NCBI GenBank assembly: GCA_958510825.1
Contig: OY294049.1
Location: 28,142,620 to 28,206,619 of the forward strand
Direction of reading: 5' to 3'
Origin: Brachypterus glaber
Lineage: Eukaryota; Arthropoda; Insecta; Coleoptera; Kateretidae
Length of the DNA: 64,000 nucleotides
Shown here: positions 1 to 13,448 of the stretch, piece by piece
Numbering within the stretch: position 1 is the stretch's first letter
Layout of the letters: every line of letters starts with the position of its first letter
Position numbers and translations under genes: made by a program
Notes under the pieces: model-generated
Databases searched by the model: none
What the model was told of the DNA's origin: nothing
Seen by the model: only the letters and a program-made list of their open reading frames with translations

Positions 1-480
1 ATATTTTAGTTTCATAACATTTTAGTATTCAATTTTTCGTCCTCCAATCGTGAAATTTCACTTCAAATCAATTTTTCTCGAAAACGGTTAACCCTACAGT
101 ATTACAAAAAGAGTACCTTTCTTATGTATTTTGAAATGAGAAATTATATTTCAAATATAAAAACACAAAAAAGTAACACACCAAAAAGTTTGGGACAAAA
201 ACTGATAAGGCCCCTCTGTTTCGCAGGGGCCTTATTAAGATCAGTTCACATGCAAAACTTCCTTGCTTTATTTCAAAGGGATCCTGAGTTATTAAATAAA
301 AACCGAATTTTTTAGTCCCTTTTAAAGAGGAGTAGCTCCCTTACGACGCATTTTTAGACATATGTTTATATGACATTTTAGTCATAGAATAAGCCTAGTA
401 ATTATCTCCTTTAATAGTGACATGATATTAAGGAACACCCTGTATACGTATAGACCTTAAAACTGATATCCATCAAAATT
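1..480. repeat. Fragment of ACAGGGTG-ended repeat with strong hairpin
   Basis: No gene. A perfect GC-rich stem lies at about 205-235 (AAGGCCCCT pairing with AGGGGCCTT around a 9-nt loop). The block ends at about 434-446 with ACACCCTGTATAC, the inverted terminal motif shared by many elements in this window. GTAGCTCCCTTA near 331 also matches the repeat family at 37.5-38.3 kb. I read it as the right-hand part of a nonautonomous DNA element whose left part lies outside the window. The small ORF at 124-315 is not credible as a gene. Confidence 0.45.
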
Positions 481-1880
481 TGGATAACTTCCTTTTCACC
501 ATAACAATACTTTCTTCTCTCCGAGCTCGCTTAAAAGTAAAAAATATAATTTGAGAAATAAATAACACCTAAGAGAAGTTTTCTTTGTCTAAGGCATGAC
601 AAATTTTCCTTAACTCTAAAAACACTTCAAATGTGCGAATAAACAAGGATTATAATTATATTAGATATCATATCGAATAAACCTCAGACTGATAAAAAAA
701 AGTATTTTAACCCTTCATGTCTACTAAAAATGTCCAGTTGTGCTTTTTTGTTTCCATAACCATAACCTATGTGATCAGCACGTATCTTAACAAAAAACAA
801 ATGTTCGAATAAAAATATAGTGCAACGTTCTAAAATGGAGTCATCTAATTTTTTTTATTATAATTACCAGGTATTTGTAGTATTTAATATTTTTTTACGC
901 TTTTTATAATGAAGTTATTATAACACTCAGAATGGGTGATCCAGAAGGGGTTTTTAATTACCTTTATTGAGGCACTGTGCTCTAGAATGTTTTTTTGTAG
1001 GTATATTATGTTATAAAGAAAATCTTTCAAATATGTCTTAGGAATGTTCCTTGTAAAACCCCAAAGTAATTAATTTGATTAAAGGTTACTAAATAATGAT
1101 CTCATAAAAATCAAATTTCAGCTGATATAATAAATTTAGTGTGGTTCACGTTTCAATCATTTTTTTTTTAACTTCATCGGGTTCTATTTTTTATCCGCTA
1201 ATTATTAAAATTTATGGCACAGTTGTCCCTGAGTAAAATTAACACCAAAAATCAATTAGATCCTCTTAGTATACTAATTTGGTTTTAGAGATAATGAATT
1301 CAAAAACAGTCAAATCCCGAAATATCTCTTTCTGGAGAAAATAGTAACGCTTCTTTGGTCATATTTTACACCAATGGCAAAGAAAAAAAAGATTATTTTA
1401 AAAAGATATCAGGCCTCTATTTCAAAAATACTAAGGGAATATACCTATCATTATATATAAGTATAGAAAATTTATTGTATAAATTGAATAACTGTTTATA
1501 AACAATGCGATTGTGTATGTTGATAATATTTGTTAAAATTATTTATAATAATTATAAAGTAACTGGAAATACATCAATTTAATGTTAAATACATATATAT
1601 ACAGTACCTACCATTTTCTTAGATAGGTAGATTTGCTAGGGTAGTTGGTTAGTTCCACTCGAACTTGGTTTGGTGTGTAAACTACCTACCTACTCTAACA
1701 AACCTGCCTATGCAATGCTCTACTCCACCCATAACTTTGATGTTTGGTGCAAAATCTATTCTGGTACAATGGTCGGGGAGAGTAATACACGGTGTTTACA
1801 GTGTTCTGTCATAAAATAAAATGAATGATTCAACATCAAAAAACATGAAAAAACAGTATAGGAACATAGGTCAGGAAACG
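481..1880. other. AT-rich stretch without recognisable gene
   Basis: No credible coding region on either strand. A weak inverted repeat lies at about 1621-1712 (TAGGTAGATTTGCTAGGGTA against TACTCTAACAAACCTGCCTA). Otherwise I see nothing specific. Confidence 0.5.
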
Positions 1881-1884
1881 AACT

Positions 1885-2430
1885 CTAAGAGATTTACGAA
1901 CGAGTTACGACCCTTTAAAATTATAATAAAAATAAGGTTTTTAATTAATAAGTCTGATACCCTTTAAGCTAGAGCGACGAGGTTAGTAATAATAAGGGCA
2001 ATTAGTTTATGTTCATTTGTTTTTTTGAATCTATCCAGAGGCGTGCCTAGAAAAATGTGTGAGGATTAACACACTTTTGCCCCAAGTTTTTTATGCGTAT
2101 TTTTGGTAAAAATAAAGAGTCCTTAAGTAAAAATACATAAAAGATCTCATAAAGTGTAACACTGTAGGGCAAACCGTTTAAAAAAATGCAATTAGTAGGA
2201 AGTAACATTTTATGCCACCAAAAATGTTACTCTTTTAAAGACTCCCGAGATTACTCCTTTACCTAAAAATGTGTTTCGATGAAAAATACTTTTTTGCTTA
2301 GTTTTAAATGAAAAATCGCCCTAAGGGCCGTAGCTCCCTTAGGGCTTAGGCTTATTTATACATATATTTCTTTATTTGTTTTTAATGTTTTTTGATGTAG
2401 AATCATCCTCTTTATTTAATGACAAAAAAT
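1885..2430 (+). repeat. Copy of 37.5-kb MITE family (diverged)
   Basis: This block shares a series of landmarks with 35.8-36.5 kb and 37.5-38.3 kb: CCCTTTAAAATTATAATAAA, then CCTTTAAGCTAGAGCGACGA, ATCCAGAGGCGTGCCTAG, and finally GGGCCGTAGCTCCCTTAGGG followed by TTGATGTAGAATCATCCTCT. The order is conserved, so it is one dispersed family. It has no coding capacity, and its ends are more decayed than in the 37.5-kb copy. Confidence 0.75.
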
Positions 2431-3639
2431 ACCTCAAACACCGTGTATAATATTCCACCATATTATTGACACCATAGTGCAAATATAATTTCATACGTCC
2501 GTGATTTTATTGGTTGCAACGTTAAACTTGCCAATATTTATTATAATTAACAATGAAAAAGTTGAATTGGGGCACAATGAAGGGCGACTACATTAGAATG
2601 CTGATCAGCCAATTACAGCGGTAATAATACTACCAATCACCGGCCGCAGTCTACTTGATTGTGTAACTGAAACAAGTGAGATTTGCACGCCTGCTGCGAT
2701 TTTGGTTCGGCAAAAAGGATTTATGTTTGCATTAATAATTAATTATTGCAATTTTGCAATGAGATAATAGAATTTTATGTATTTAACCAAATTTAGAATA
2801 AATTTTTATAGAAAATATCCGTCTCGGATAAAAATCTTGGGAAAAAAACATCCTTTAAAACCCGCTGATACCATTTTTACTACCAAATAACCGCATTCAC
2901 ATTCACCCCGAAACCCCCTTTAGTGACACCATGTAGGGTAGTACATACCTAAATGAACTTTGGTAACAGTTTGAACCCTTTATGTTAGAGGATCGAAAGT
3001 TAGTTCACAGACAGACAGACAATGGACAGACGAAAAAAAAAAGACAAGAAAACAAAAAAAAAAAATCAGATCGATCACAATAACTATTTTCTCCTTAGGA
3101 GAAAGCATATTAAAATAGTAGTTTCCTAAAATATTAAAATACTAGTTTCATAATCGCGTCACGCGTCCAGATTTTAAAAACGCTCGCTTAGCAAGGATTT
3201 TTTTAATGGACAAGTTCTTTAAGAAATCTTATAAAAGCATTTTATACTATGTTTTCTATTTATGCTCAATTTTTTATAACCCACTTATTTTATTATACAC
3301 TGTATTAGATATTAGTAAAATATTAAAATAGCACTAATATCACAAAAATGTATTCATTCGTATTCATTATATTCATTACTTATTAATCCGGCCATTATGG
3401 TCGCTCTATGAAAATTTTACTGATGAACAAAAATCGAAATTTTAAATCATCTGAAAATGGGTCCAACGATGTTACTTAAATTTTGTACACTAATGGCAAA
3501 TTACAAACATAACAACATGTCATTACTGGTTTTCAAAATGGAGGAAGATATTTGTTTGCAATTTTGGCGAAGGCGCCTTAAAATTTACATTTGGGTTATT
3601 CTTTCACATTAGAGGTATAATATACTTTCTTTCATATTA
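2431..3639. other. AT-rich stretch without recognisable gene
   Basis: No credible ORF. A short (GACA)n run occurs at 3008-3020 and A-rich tracts near 3038-3064. Nothing else is identifiable. Confidence 0.5.
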
Positions 3640-3644
3640 TATAA

Positions 3645-4375
3645 CAATCCGTGAAGACATGTAATGCTACGCATTCCATTATATTCTACTCAGAGTAAAT
3701 GGTATATTGCATTTTCCCAAATACTTGAAAAAAAAAATTAAAAAAAAATCAAAAAAAACTTTTTTTTCAACAATTTTTTTTTTATTTTCTTTTTGCGAAA
3801 AACGAAAAAAGTATTTTTCAAAAAAAAATAACAATTTTTTTAAAAAACAAGATCTTTTTTTAAAAAATGAAAAAAATTAAAAAAAATCTATTTTTTTTAA
3901 ACTAAATCAAAAAATTTTAATTTTTTTTTATTTTCTTTTTGCGAAAAACGAAAAATTAAAAAAAAAAGAAAAAGATAGTTTTTTGTTTTTGAGAGGGGGG
4001 ATTACTTTCAAAAGCTAGAATTAATCCTTATAATAAAAATAATTTTTTCTCAAAAAGTTACGTTAATCGGAATTTTTATTCAGGTTCTTTCAATTTTTTT
4101 GTTTACCCCCATAATCTTTTTGTTTTTAGGGGGATTACTTTCTAAAACAATAGAACTTGATTTTTTCTGAAAATTTCAAGTCGATCGGATTATTCGTTCT
4201 TGAGTTATCGTCCGTCAGACGGATGGAATGACGGACAAAAAAAAGCTTCTTATTTTTTCATGAAACAAATTTATATCCAATAATTTTTCATCTAGGACAA
4301 TTTTTGAAAACTGGAAAATTCAAAACTACCGTATAAATCTATTCTAGTGCTGTGAACAGTAGGTATAATAATCAC
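3645..4375 (-). repeat. Dispersed repeat with A/T core, copy 1
   Basis: This is the reverse-orientation relative of the block at 26858-27590. Shared landmarks are AATGCTACGCATTCCATTAT at one end, a long A/T-rich core (about 3725-3990), GGGGGATTACTTTCAAAAG, and TATTCTAGTGCTGTGAACAG at the other end. A short CCGTC-type tract and the phrase TTGAGTTATCGTCC lie between. It encodes no protein. It is likely a nonautonomous transposable element of unknown class. A third, partial copy is at 52262-52700. Confidence 0.75.
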
Positions 4376-4906
4376 GGAAAATAAATGTAGACTTGCATGA
4401 AAAGAATAACAACATAAATGGTTTTTTTTATTGTAGAAACAACTTGCTTTAGACTTGTTTGTAAAATTACTGATGTTTCTAATTTTTGTATTAAGGTAGG
4501 TCAGATTATACTGGTATTCTTAGAAGAATCCAATTAATTTAATAAAATAAAACTAAAATTTAACGATCCAAGGCAAATAAACTGATTTTGAACATATTAA
4601 ACATAAATACAGTGTATATTGATTTAACCTTAAAATGCATGAAGTTTGTACATAAATTATTCTATAAATTATAATATTGAAATGGAATGGTCAGTATTTT
4701 TATAAATAATAATCAATAAAAAATTTACGTAGTTACACCCAGAAAAAAATCTTAAATTAAATAACATGTTTTTCTACGGCCGAACGCAAAGTTGTATCTT
4801 TCGTGTTAATTTATTGCAATTTACTCTAAGCAAGAGTCCAAACCTAGCTCATTTCCATTCAGTAATTTTGCGCACTGTTTAAATAAAACAACTGAAAAAC
4901 TCGAAG
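4376..4906. other. AT-rich stretch without recognisable gene
   Basis: No coding signal. I see nothing specific besides A/T richness. Confidence 0.5.
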
Positions 4907-6083
<1,177 letters not shown>

Positions 6084-6197
6084 GTGTGCAACTAGAGCGC
6101 AACATACAATTTCCGTCTCTAGCGTGCCACCTCGAACAGCAATTTCTACTACTCGACGGAAATAAAAATTATTGTGTACTTGGCGCTCTAGTTGCAC
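6084..6197. repeat. Short hairpin MITE-like element
   Basis: Inverted arms: GTGCAACTAGAGCGC at 6086-6100 pairs with GCGCTCTAGTTGCAC at 6183-6197, and an inner ATTTCCGTC/GACGGAAAT pair continues the stem. Total length is about 115 bp with no coding capacity. Overlapping small ORFs on both strands are products of the palindrome. Confidence 0.75.
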
Positions 6198-6912
6198 AAA
6201 TAACTATTATTTACAAAGGAGGTTCTAAGGTGAGGAAGGGGCGGTAATATTTTAAAAAATGTATTTTGTCTGAAAGTTTTTCCATGTTGCGTCAGCGAAG
6301 TGCAGCAAAGAATTATTCGAGTGCACTAAAACTAAATGCCAGTTGTAAACGAATTTCATGTACTATTTTATCTACAGCACAAAGCTTCAAAAACCGAAAA
6401 AATTAAAAATGATTACACTGACATTTACTTAACAAAAGGAAAATGTACACTCAAAATGAAAAAATAAAAGAATTCAGGTTTCATAATCATTTCAGAAAAC
6501 ACTAGTGTTGAAATTTGTACATAAATAAACCCAAAGATGGGCTTAACACTAAGTAGAAAGCAAATAAAGTTATATTCTAAACTTTCTTACTCAGTGAACA
6601 TTTAATTTATTTGTTTAGAGTTATCATTAAATTAGGCCTTAATTAATAGAGGGGTTCAGAGCTAAAGTAAACCAAGTCCATAAAGACGATTTTTTGATCT
6701 GCACTGATCAAGAGATAGTTCAAAAGTACTGTAAGGAACCAAGTCTATACCTCTGTCTTTGGATGTAGATGGCACTAGTTCATTAATTAAGAAGACACTA
6801 GTTTATTAATTAAGAACAAACAACTTTAAATGTCAATATCTAGAATAACGGTTTTATGGACTTGGCCCACTTTAGCTTTAAACCCCTCATTTATTATTCA
6901 ATTTTTCCAAAA
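6198..6912. other. AT-rich stretch without recognisable gene
   Basis: A direct repeat of about 20 bp (ACTAGTTTATTAATTAAG-like) occurs near 6775-6810. No gene or RNA is seen. Confidence 0.45.
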
Positions 6913-7305
6913 TTCAAATCAAATCAAATCAAATCATTTATTTTTCTTCTACATATTACATAAATATTTATATAAAAGCATAATTTAACAAATAATCTTA
7001 AGAATAATATATATTATGTATAATTTTAGTTTGTTATTGACTTTTTTTGGTATGTCACCTAAACTATAGTTTGTGTGTGAGATAACCAACTTAAGATTAT
7101 ATACTTTTCTCTATTGTAATAAAATTAAGAAAGTTTTGCATCAATATTAGTACATTAATTAAATATTAAGTAGTTTCTTTTTTTTATTGAAAGTGAAAAA
7201 AATATAAAACAAAACAACAATCTTTTTTTTTAAGGCGTAGGAAATAGATTGAATAAATACTAAAATTACTGAAAAGCAAAGCAAAGAGGTAGGCAAGTTT
7301 TGTGT

Positions 7306-7760
7306 TTAATTATCAGATATTATACTTAAAAAGCTAGTTTTAAATAATGAAATATGACGTTTGGCTTCAATTTTAAATTTGTTATAATTATTTTTACGAA
7401 TTATTTGACTTATCTCTCTAGGTAATAAATTATTAAATTTGGTTGCGAAATAAAAGGCCGTTCTTTGGGTAAAATTATTTTTGTATAGGGGTATGGCTAA
7501 AAAGTTATCTTGAGTAGATCTTACATTATGATGAAAAGAAGGGGTATCGCTTTTATTTTTATTTATCCAAAAAGTACATTGAATAATATACAAAATTCTA
7601 ACTTTAAGCAAATCAGCGTCTTTATACAGTAGAATATAGTCTAGGTTTCTTGAAAATAATTCTTAGAATTGTGTTTTGGGTAGTTTCTAACGTATTCATG
7701 ACATTGTTATAGCACCCTCCCCATGCAGTTATACCATACCTCAGGATGGATTCCACTAAA
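7306..7760 (-). pseudogene. C-terminal part of the same RT polyprotein, frameshifted
   Basis: Two minus-strand frames continue the protein after the stop at 7797: one at about 7760-7615 (reads ESILRYGITAWGGCYN..., a typical post-RT segment), and one at 7611-7306 (contains KNNFTQRTAFYFATKFNNLL, the usual C-terminal motif of such elements). At least one indel separates them. The stop at 7306 is likely the original protein end. The 3' UTR runs to the tail at 6913. Confidence 0.8.
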
Positions 7761-7796
7761 GAATTTTAAACAATTAGCAGATTTTTTTTGTCTAAA

Positions 7797-8450
7797 AAGT
7801 TAAGTTATTTGATAAAACTTGAAAAAAAGTATTCTTAGTTTTTTTACAATACTTGTGACGTGGGCTTCCCATTTTAAATGTTGGTCAATCATTATACCTA
7901 AGTACTTGATAGTTTGAACTTTATCAACGTGACTACACTGACAAATATTAAAATTTGTACAAGCACTGTCATGAATTTTTAGCGTATCCAAGGCAGAATG
8001 ACCAACAGATGTAGGAGAAAAAGTAATAAAATGAGTTTTAGCTAAATTTAAACTAAGAAGACTTTCATTTAGCGAAGCATAGACCTCTTGCAACCCGAGT
8101 TCGGCTTCCTCAAAAACTTCTTCCCAGGAGTCACTCTCGAAAAAAACAACAGTATCGTCAGCATACTATATTATTTTACCATTTATATTAAGATTTCCGA
8201 GATGGTTTATGTAAATCAAAAATAATATAGACCCTAACACTATACCCTGGGGCACGCCCATGGTAACAGGGAGAGGGTCACTCTTGTTATCATTAATTTT
8301 AACGATCTGTTGTCTTCCCGTGAGGTAACTCCTGAAAATATTTAGCACTGAGCCACGAATACCAATATTTTCAAGTCTGTCCAAAAGAATTTCAAAATTA
8401 ACGGTGTCAAATGCCTTAGCGAGATCAAGGAACAACGCAAACTTTCGCAT
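7797..8450 (-). pseudogene. Reverse transcriptase fragment (non-LTR), amber-interrupted
   Basis: A single reading frame from 8450 to 7797 shows RT palm and thumb motifs in order: FLDLAKAFDTVNFEILL (catalytic D), SYLTGRQQ, VTMGVPQGIVLGSILF, then YADDTVVFF (catalytic DD) at about 8140-8165, and KYLGIMIDQHLKW. An in-frame TAG at 8166-8168, directly before YADD, breaks the frame. Endonuclease and earlier RT parts are absent. The protein would copy the element's RNA at the target site; this copy cannot do so. Nucleic-acid decay is moderate and motifs remain easy to read. Confidence 0.9.
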
Positions 8451-8542
8451 AGACTCGGCGACAGGGTGATCGGCGCGCCGACTAATTTTTTTTTAAAATA
8501 CTTCAGAAGTATTTGCATATACTTTTAATAAATTTACCAGAC

Positions 8543-10396
8543 GCATTTCATTAACTGCAATTTCACGGTTCTTTCACACGTTTTTTTTGCAACAGATATT
8601 TAAATCGTCGATTTTTTTTTGTACTTTCCTACATGCAAGTTAACCACACTGCTATTTTTTTTCTTAATCGGGCCCCAGATTCAGCTCCCAGCTACCAAAA
8701 ATTCAAACCTTGTCAGAAAAGCCATATTTTCTTAATTCTTGTATAACATTGTTATTATAAAATATATTGATTTAAAATTTGGGCAACACTTGGCCCTCAT
8801 GAGTGACTATAATTTTATAAAAAAACATGTTTTGATTTTAACGCATATGGGAGCTATGGTCAATTTTCCTTAAAATAATAACTTTTTGGAGAGCAAAATT
8901 CTAGAGGGGGCAACTATGTTCAGAAAAACCATGATATATGCGTAAAACTATAGGTATCCAACTTTTTAGTTCTATGGTATTTCCACAGACTAACGATGCC
9001 CCCGCTTGCTAGATCAATTATAGTAAAGGTCTGCCATTTTCCCTGTGGTTTTTGGGTAAATTTTATGGATTGCAGTTTTATACAAAACAAATCATAGCAT
9101 TTGGACAGATATTTAAGAAAATTTTAGATCTTTTATAATGTGGGGTGAAAAAGTGATTTTTTTCTATTTTTTAATTAGATAACCGTTTTTTGTCCTTTAA
9201 AAAAAAGGTTTCTTATTTTTTTTGTCAAAAATGAGCTAAGCGCCAAAACTAAGTAGACAAATATTTTTTTGGTAACTATTAATTTTTTAAAATATATATA
9301 AAAAGCTACTTTTTTTAAACAATTTTTTTATTTTAAGTTTTCTTCTTACTTCATTAAAATATGGCTATTTTTGCAGTTCTGCAACTTTGACGTGCTATAA
9401 CTCGAAAACAAATGAAGTAAAAAATAAAACTTAATAAACCAAAATTGTTTAAAAAAAATGCTTTTTATATATATTTAATAACATTTGCATAGTTTTTTGC
9501 AAATTATTTGTCAGCCTAGTTTTGGCGCCGAGTTCCTTTTTGACAAAAAAATTTAAGACACCTTTTTTTTGGAAAAAGTTAAGTTTTAAGTTATATATTT
9601 TAAATTTTTATAATATCTCTCAACGTTAACGAGAAAATGCTAAAAAATGCTTTTTATTCAAAAATAGAAATCTAAAATAAGTGAAGCTATAAATGTAAAA
9701 TTTATAACAGGCGGAAGGACCTCGGTCAAGAGCCTTTTGGGGGAAAAACCAATAAATAAACGATTATTATTAGAAAAAAAAATCTCTTTTTTACCCAACA
9801 TTATAAAAGTTTCAAAATTTTGTTAAATGTCTGTCCAAACTGCGACGATTTTTTTTATACGTATAAGACTATAATCGATCAAATTTACCCAAAAAACACA
9901 GGGAAAATGGCGTACGTGCAAACCTTCACTATAATCTAGCAAGAGGGGGCATCGTTAGTCTGTGGAAACACCATAGAACTAAAGAATTGGATACCTATAG
10001 TTTCACGCATATCATGGTTTTTCTAAATATCGTTGCCCCTCTAGAATATTTCTGTGAAAAAAGATATTCTTTTAAGAAAAATTGATCACAGCGCCTCCTA
10101 TGCGATAAAATCAAAACAATTTTTTTTATAACATTTTAAGGGTCACAAAATTTTAAATCAATATATTTTATAATAACAATTTTAACAAGAATTAAAAAAT
10201 TGGGGCTTTTCTGACAAGGTATGATGTTTTGGTAGGTGATGGCCGAGTTTGGGGCCCGATCAAGAAAAAAATGGCAATAGGATTGACTTGCATGTATGAA
10301 CGCAAAAACAAAAAATCAGAAATTTCCAAACACCCTTGAAAAAATATACCCCATAATCGTGTGAAACAACGGCGAAATTATAGTTAAATGGAATAC
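8543..10396. mobile_element. Large foldback element (~1.85 kb inverted repeat)
   Basis: Two long arms are inverted copies of each other around a centre near 9385. Paired landmarks: TTTCACACG (8572-8580) with CGTGTGAAA (10358-10366); AATCGGGCCCC (8667-8677) with GGGGCCCGAT (10251-10260); CCACAGACTAACGATGCC (8983-9000) with GCATCGTTAGTCTGTGG (about 9949-9965); GCGCCAAAACTA (9240-9251) with TAGTTTTGGCGC (about 9517-9528). The right arm carries about 160 bp (9617-9775) with no partner in the left arm. No transposase gene. It looks like a foldback-class or nonautonomous DNA element; direct flanking duplications were not resolved. Confidence 0.88.
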
Positions 10397-12199
10397 AAAA
10401 ACAGCATTAAAATGTACTTGAAATACGATATTATTTCTCTGAGCGTAAGTAGGTACTCATTATTGCCCAACATTTTAATTCAAAAACACGCTTAATTATC
10501 CTTCATAATTAAAAAAGTAATTTATTTTTATTTTAAACTATCATGTCAATTAACATTGTGAAATTAAAGCAAACGCGGCATTAAAAATATCTACGCCTAT
10601 CATTGTTAGTCCAGAAGCCTGATGTTTTTGCATGGAAAGAAAAAACATTAGGGTTTTTTCACGCTGGTTTTCTGCAAATTTTAACTTTTTATTTTCTACT
10701 CCTGATTTTTTTTCATAAATAATTTAAACACACCTAAAGAAGTAATTTAGGCAAATATAAAAAAAATCTTAGAGGACGATCGTTTTTTTACGTTTTTTTT
10801 TTTTTTTAATTTATTATAATATATACATATTACGTACTTAAACTTTAGTATATATTTTAGATATAATCACAAAATCATTATTTTTAATCACTAAATTTGT
10901 TTGAATAGCTTAAATGCGTCAGGAAAAACAATAATTCTTGAACCCACTAAACAAGCAAATTATGTAAAATGAGTTTTGGTCCAATAACGCGCTTTATATT
11001 TCTCCTAAAAAAAATATGCAAAATTAAAACTACTTAAAACTGTACTAAACTGTTTATATATTATTTTTTTAAGACATGGGTGGTATACTTGGGTATAAAA
11101 AAAATCATGAACAGGTTATCATCGACAAGTTATTCCTAACTTGTAAACCTAACTTAACCATTACGATAGAAACATATATTTTTATGTAAAAGTACCAGGC
11201 TCCTGGTCTTTGTTGCCAGTTCCATATTAGGAGAACCGCAATGTAATTTCATATTGATTGATATCTATACCAAAAATGAACCTATTAATTAAATTTGACT
11301 TAATTAGACCAAAATACTTGCACCGAGAAACTGCCCATTTACAGAATATGCACAAATACACAAATATATATCCAAAAAAATGTTATTTGCCATGTCAATA
11401 TTTTAAATTATATCTGGTTTATTTTACGATAGAAAATTGAGTTGGGGGTAAAATGCGAAAGAATGGTAGGTATTAGAAGTGGCCTCCAATTTGCCTCCTT
11501 CTAAAGAAAATGCAGGATTATTAACATGAGTAAAATTATGTACATGTAATGATGTAGAGTAAAGAAAATATTGACTTCTGCCATCTAAATCAAATTAAAT
11601 ATAATTTTAATTTATTGTAATTATAACACTCTGAGTATGTACCTAAACTACCCTTATAAAGGTTTGCAAACGAATATAAAATAATTAACTAAAATAAACT
11701 ATACCCAGTAATTATCAAGTGGGAAGCCACGGAAGGGTAGTAATGTGGTAATTACCAGGAGGACCAGAAAAAAAAAATAACATAAAAGCCTTCAGATTTA
11801 TAAAATATGCCTTAAGTACTGTAAATATCAAATGTTGTAATCACAATAATTGTAATTATTAAGCGCAAACCCCTGCGCCAGCCAAAATATTTAAGCCAAA
11901 ACCAAATACCGGACAAAATTGTACCTTAATTTATAGAACAGTTCGCTTAAAAAGGTGTTTTTCTGTGGCACATAACTACCAATTATGTAATCCGAATCGC
12001 AGTTGCGGGCAACTTGGCCGGGGCAGAAATGTTGTATAAAATAATTTTCTTTTCAAATATTGGGCTGTTTTGAAAATACCTGACCTGAGGCGCTAAACTA
12101 GATACTTACAATTTGAGCTATGCACGTATGAATAAAATTTTTAAACCATTAACACCTTCCGCTCCAGCCGCTTTTTCAAGGTACGGGTCTCTATACTAT
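10397..12199. other. AT-rich stretch without recognisable gene
   Basis: No credible gene. Homopolymer T/A runs occur near 10795-10808. Short ORFs (e.g. 11258-11440) show no recognisable domain. Confidence 0.5.
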
Positions 12200-12591
12200 A
12201 AAAGATAACTTTTTGAAATTTACAATGCTTGTATGAACCGTTGATTTTTAAATCCTATATATTTGCTTACATTTTTAGATTTGTCTTTAAATTCTCTTTT
12301 CATTGAAATATCACAAGTCGATATTTGCATTAAAGATGGCGCCACAGGATCCATTTTTCATAAAAACAACATGGTGCTCATATGACGTCCATACAGGAAT
12401 ATTTCTGAAACTTGTAATTTCAAATCTTTTAGTAGTAGGCCAAGAATTTACTGTTTATGTAACTGATTTTTTTTGTTTTTATGAAAATGGCCATAATTTA
12501 AAGTTTTTTTTAAAATAACATCAATTTTAAAGCCATTTTTAAATGAAACGACCTATTTTTGATTTCGTTAAATTAAAAACTCAGATATACT

Positions 12592-12741
12592 CTACAAGAA
12601 AAACGTACAAACACCCTGAGTGGGTTGGCCCTTTTTGGGAAAAATAATCATATTTTTTCAAGTTTCATATAGCTCCCAACAGAATATGGCCATTTCCCCC
12701 GAAAAGGACCAACCCTAGGTGTTTGTGCGTTTTTATTGTAG
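12592..12741. repeat. Hairpin MITE nested in foldback (first)
   Basis: Left arm CTACAAGAAAAACGTACAAA and CACCCTGAGTGGGTTGGCCC pair with right arm ACCAACCCTAGGTGTTTGTG and CGTTTTTATTGTAG. Arms are about 43 bp with about 65 bp between them. It shares its right border with the next hairpin. Confidence 0.85.
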
Positions 12742-12931
12742 GGTAAATCCATCGTTACAGGCGCAGAAGAAATGACATATCTGTTACAGCCGCAAAAAAT
12801 ACACTTCCTTTTAAATATTTTATTAAATTATTACTTTTTAAAAAACAATCTTTAGTAATAATGTAATAAAATATTTAAAAGAAATTGTCATTTTTTCTGC
12901 GGCTGTAACTACAGTTACCATGCATTTACCC
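12741..12931. repeat. Hairpin MITE nested in foldback (second)
   Basis: Terminal GGGTAAATCCATCG and ATGCATTTACCC are inverted, followed inward by CAGGCGCAGAAGAAATGACA against GTCATTTTTTCTGCGGCTG and by TTAAATATTTTATTA against TAATAAAATATTTAA. The stem spans nearly the whole 191 bp. Confidence 0.85.
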
Positions 12932-13448
12932 TGTCGAGTATACCTGAGTTTTTAATTTAACGAAATCAAAAATTGGTCGTTCCATTTAAAAATTTAGCAC
13001 AAAATGGCTTTAAAATTAATGATTTAAAAAAAAATTAAATTAAAGCCATTTTTATAAAAACAAAAAAAAAATCAGTTTCACATGAATAGTAAATTCTTAG
13101 CCTGCTACTAAAAGATTTGAAATGACAAGTTTCTGAAATATTCCAATATGGACGTCATAGGACCTTGTTGTTTTTATGAAAAATGGCTCCTGTAGCGCCA
13201 TCTTTAACGCAAATATCGACTTGTGATACATCAATAAAAAGAAAATTTAAAGTCGAATCTAAAAATGTAAGCATTTCATTTAAAAACCAAAAATTGGTAT
13301 TACTTCCACTTAGACCGGAAGTGATATGTTTTATAATGATCATGCCAAAAAAAATTTAAGGTTCATACCAGCTCTGTAAATTTTAAAAAGTTATCTTCTT
13401 TGGTTACAAAGATAATTCGTTGGCAATACTTCTTGTTTCACCCGGTAT

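Larger units (their letters stand above)
6913..8481 (-). mobile_element. 5'-truncated non-LTR retrotransposon
   Basis: Minus-strand reverse-transcriptase remnant. The 3' end is marked by a pentanucleotide tail (CAAAT on + strand, about five copies, 6913-6936), which is typical of poly(A)-less non-LTR elements. The RT coding part starts at about 8450 and decays toward the 3' end by an amber codon at 8166-8168, a stop near 7797 and frameshifts around 7612-7760. The 5' boundary near 8481 coincides with a 12-bp perfect palindrome (TCGGCGCGCCGA, 8470-8481) and lies about 60 bp from a large foldback element. Clade not determined; Jockey or CR1-like is possible. Confidence 0.85.
12200..13397. mobile_element. 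Foldback element with two hairpins in its centre
   Basis: Outer arms 12200-12591 and 12935-13397 are inverted copies: AAAAGATAACTTTTTGAAAT pairs with the AAAAAGTTATCTT region at 13386-13397, TATCACAAGTCGATATTTGC (12309-12328) pairs with GCAAATATCGACTTGTGATA (13209-13228), and CTCAGATATACTC pairs with GAGTATACCTGAG (12935-12947). The 340-bp centre is made of two separate hairpins (12592-12741 and 12741-12931). No coding capacity; the small mirror-image ORFs in the arms are by-products. Confidence 0.9.

Noticed and set aside
205..235. Terminator-like GC hairpin
   Set aside because: Same reason; it lies within a repeat fragment ending in ACACCCTGTATAC.
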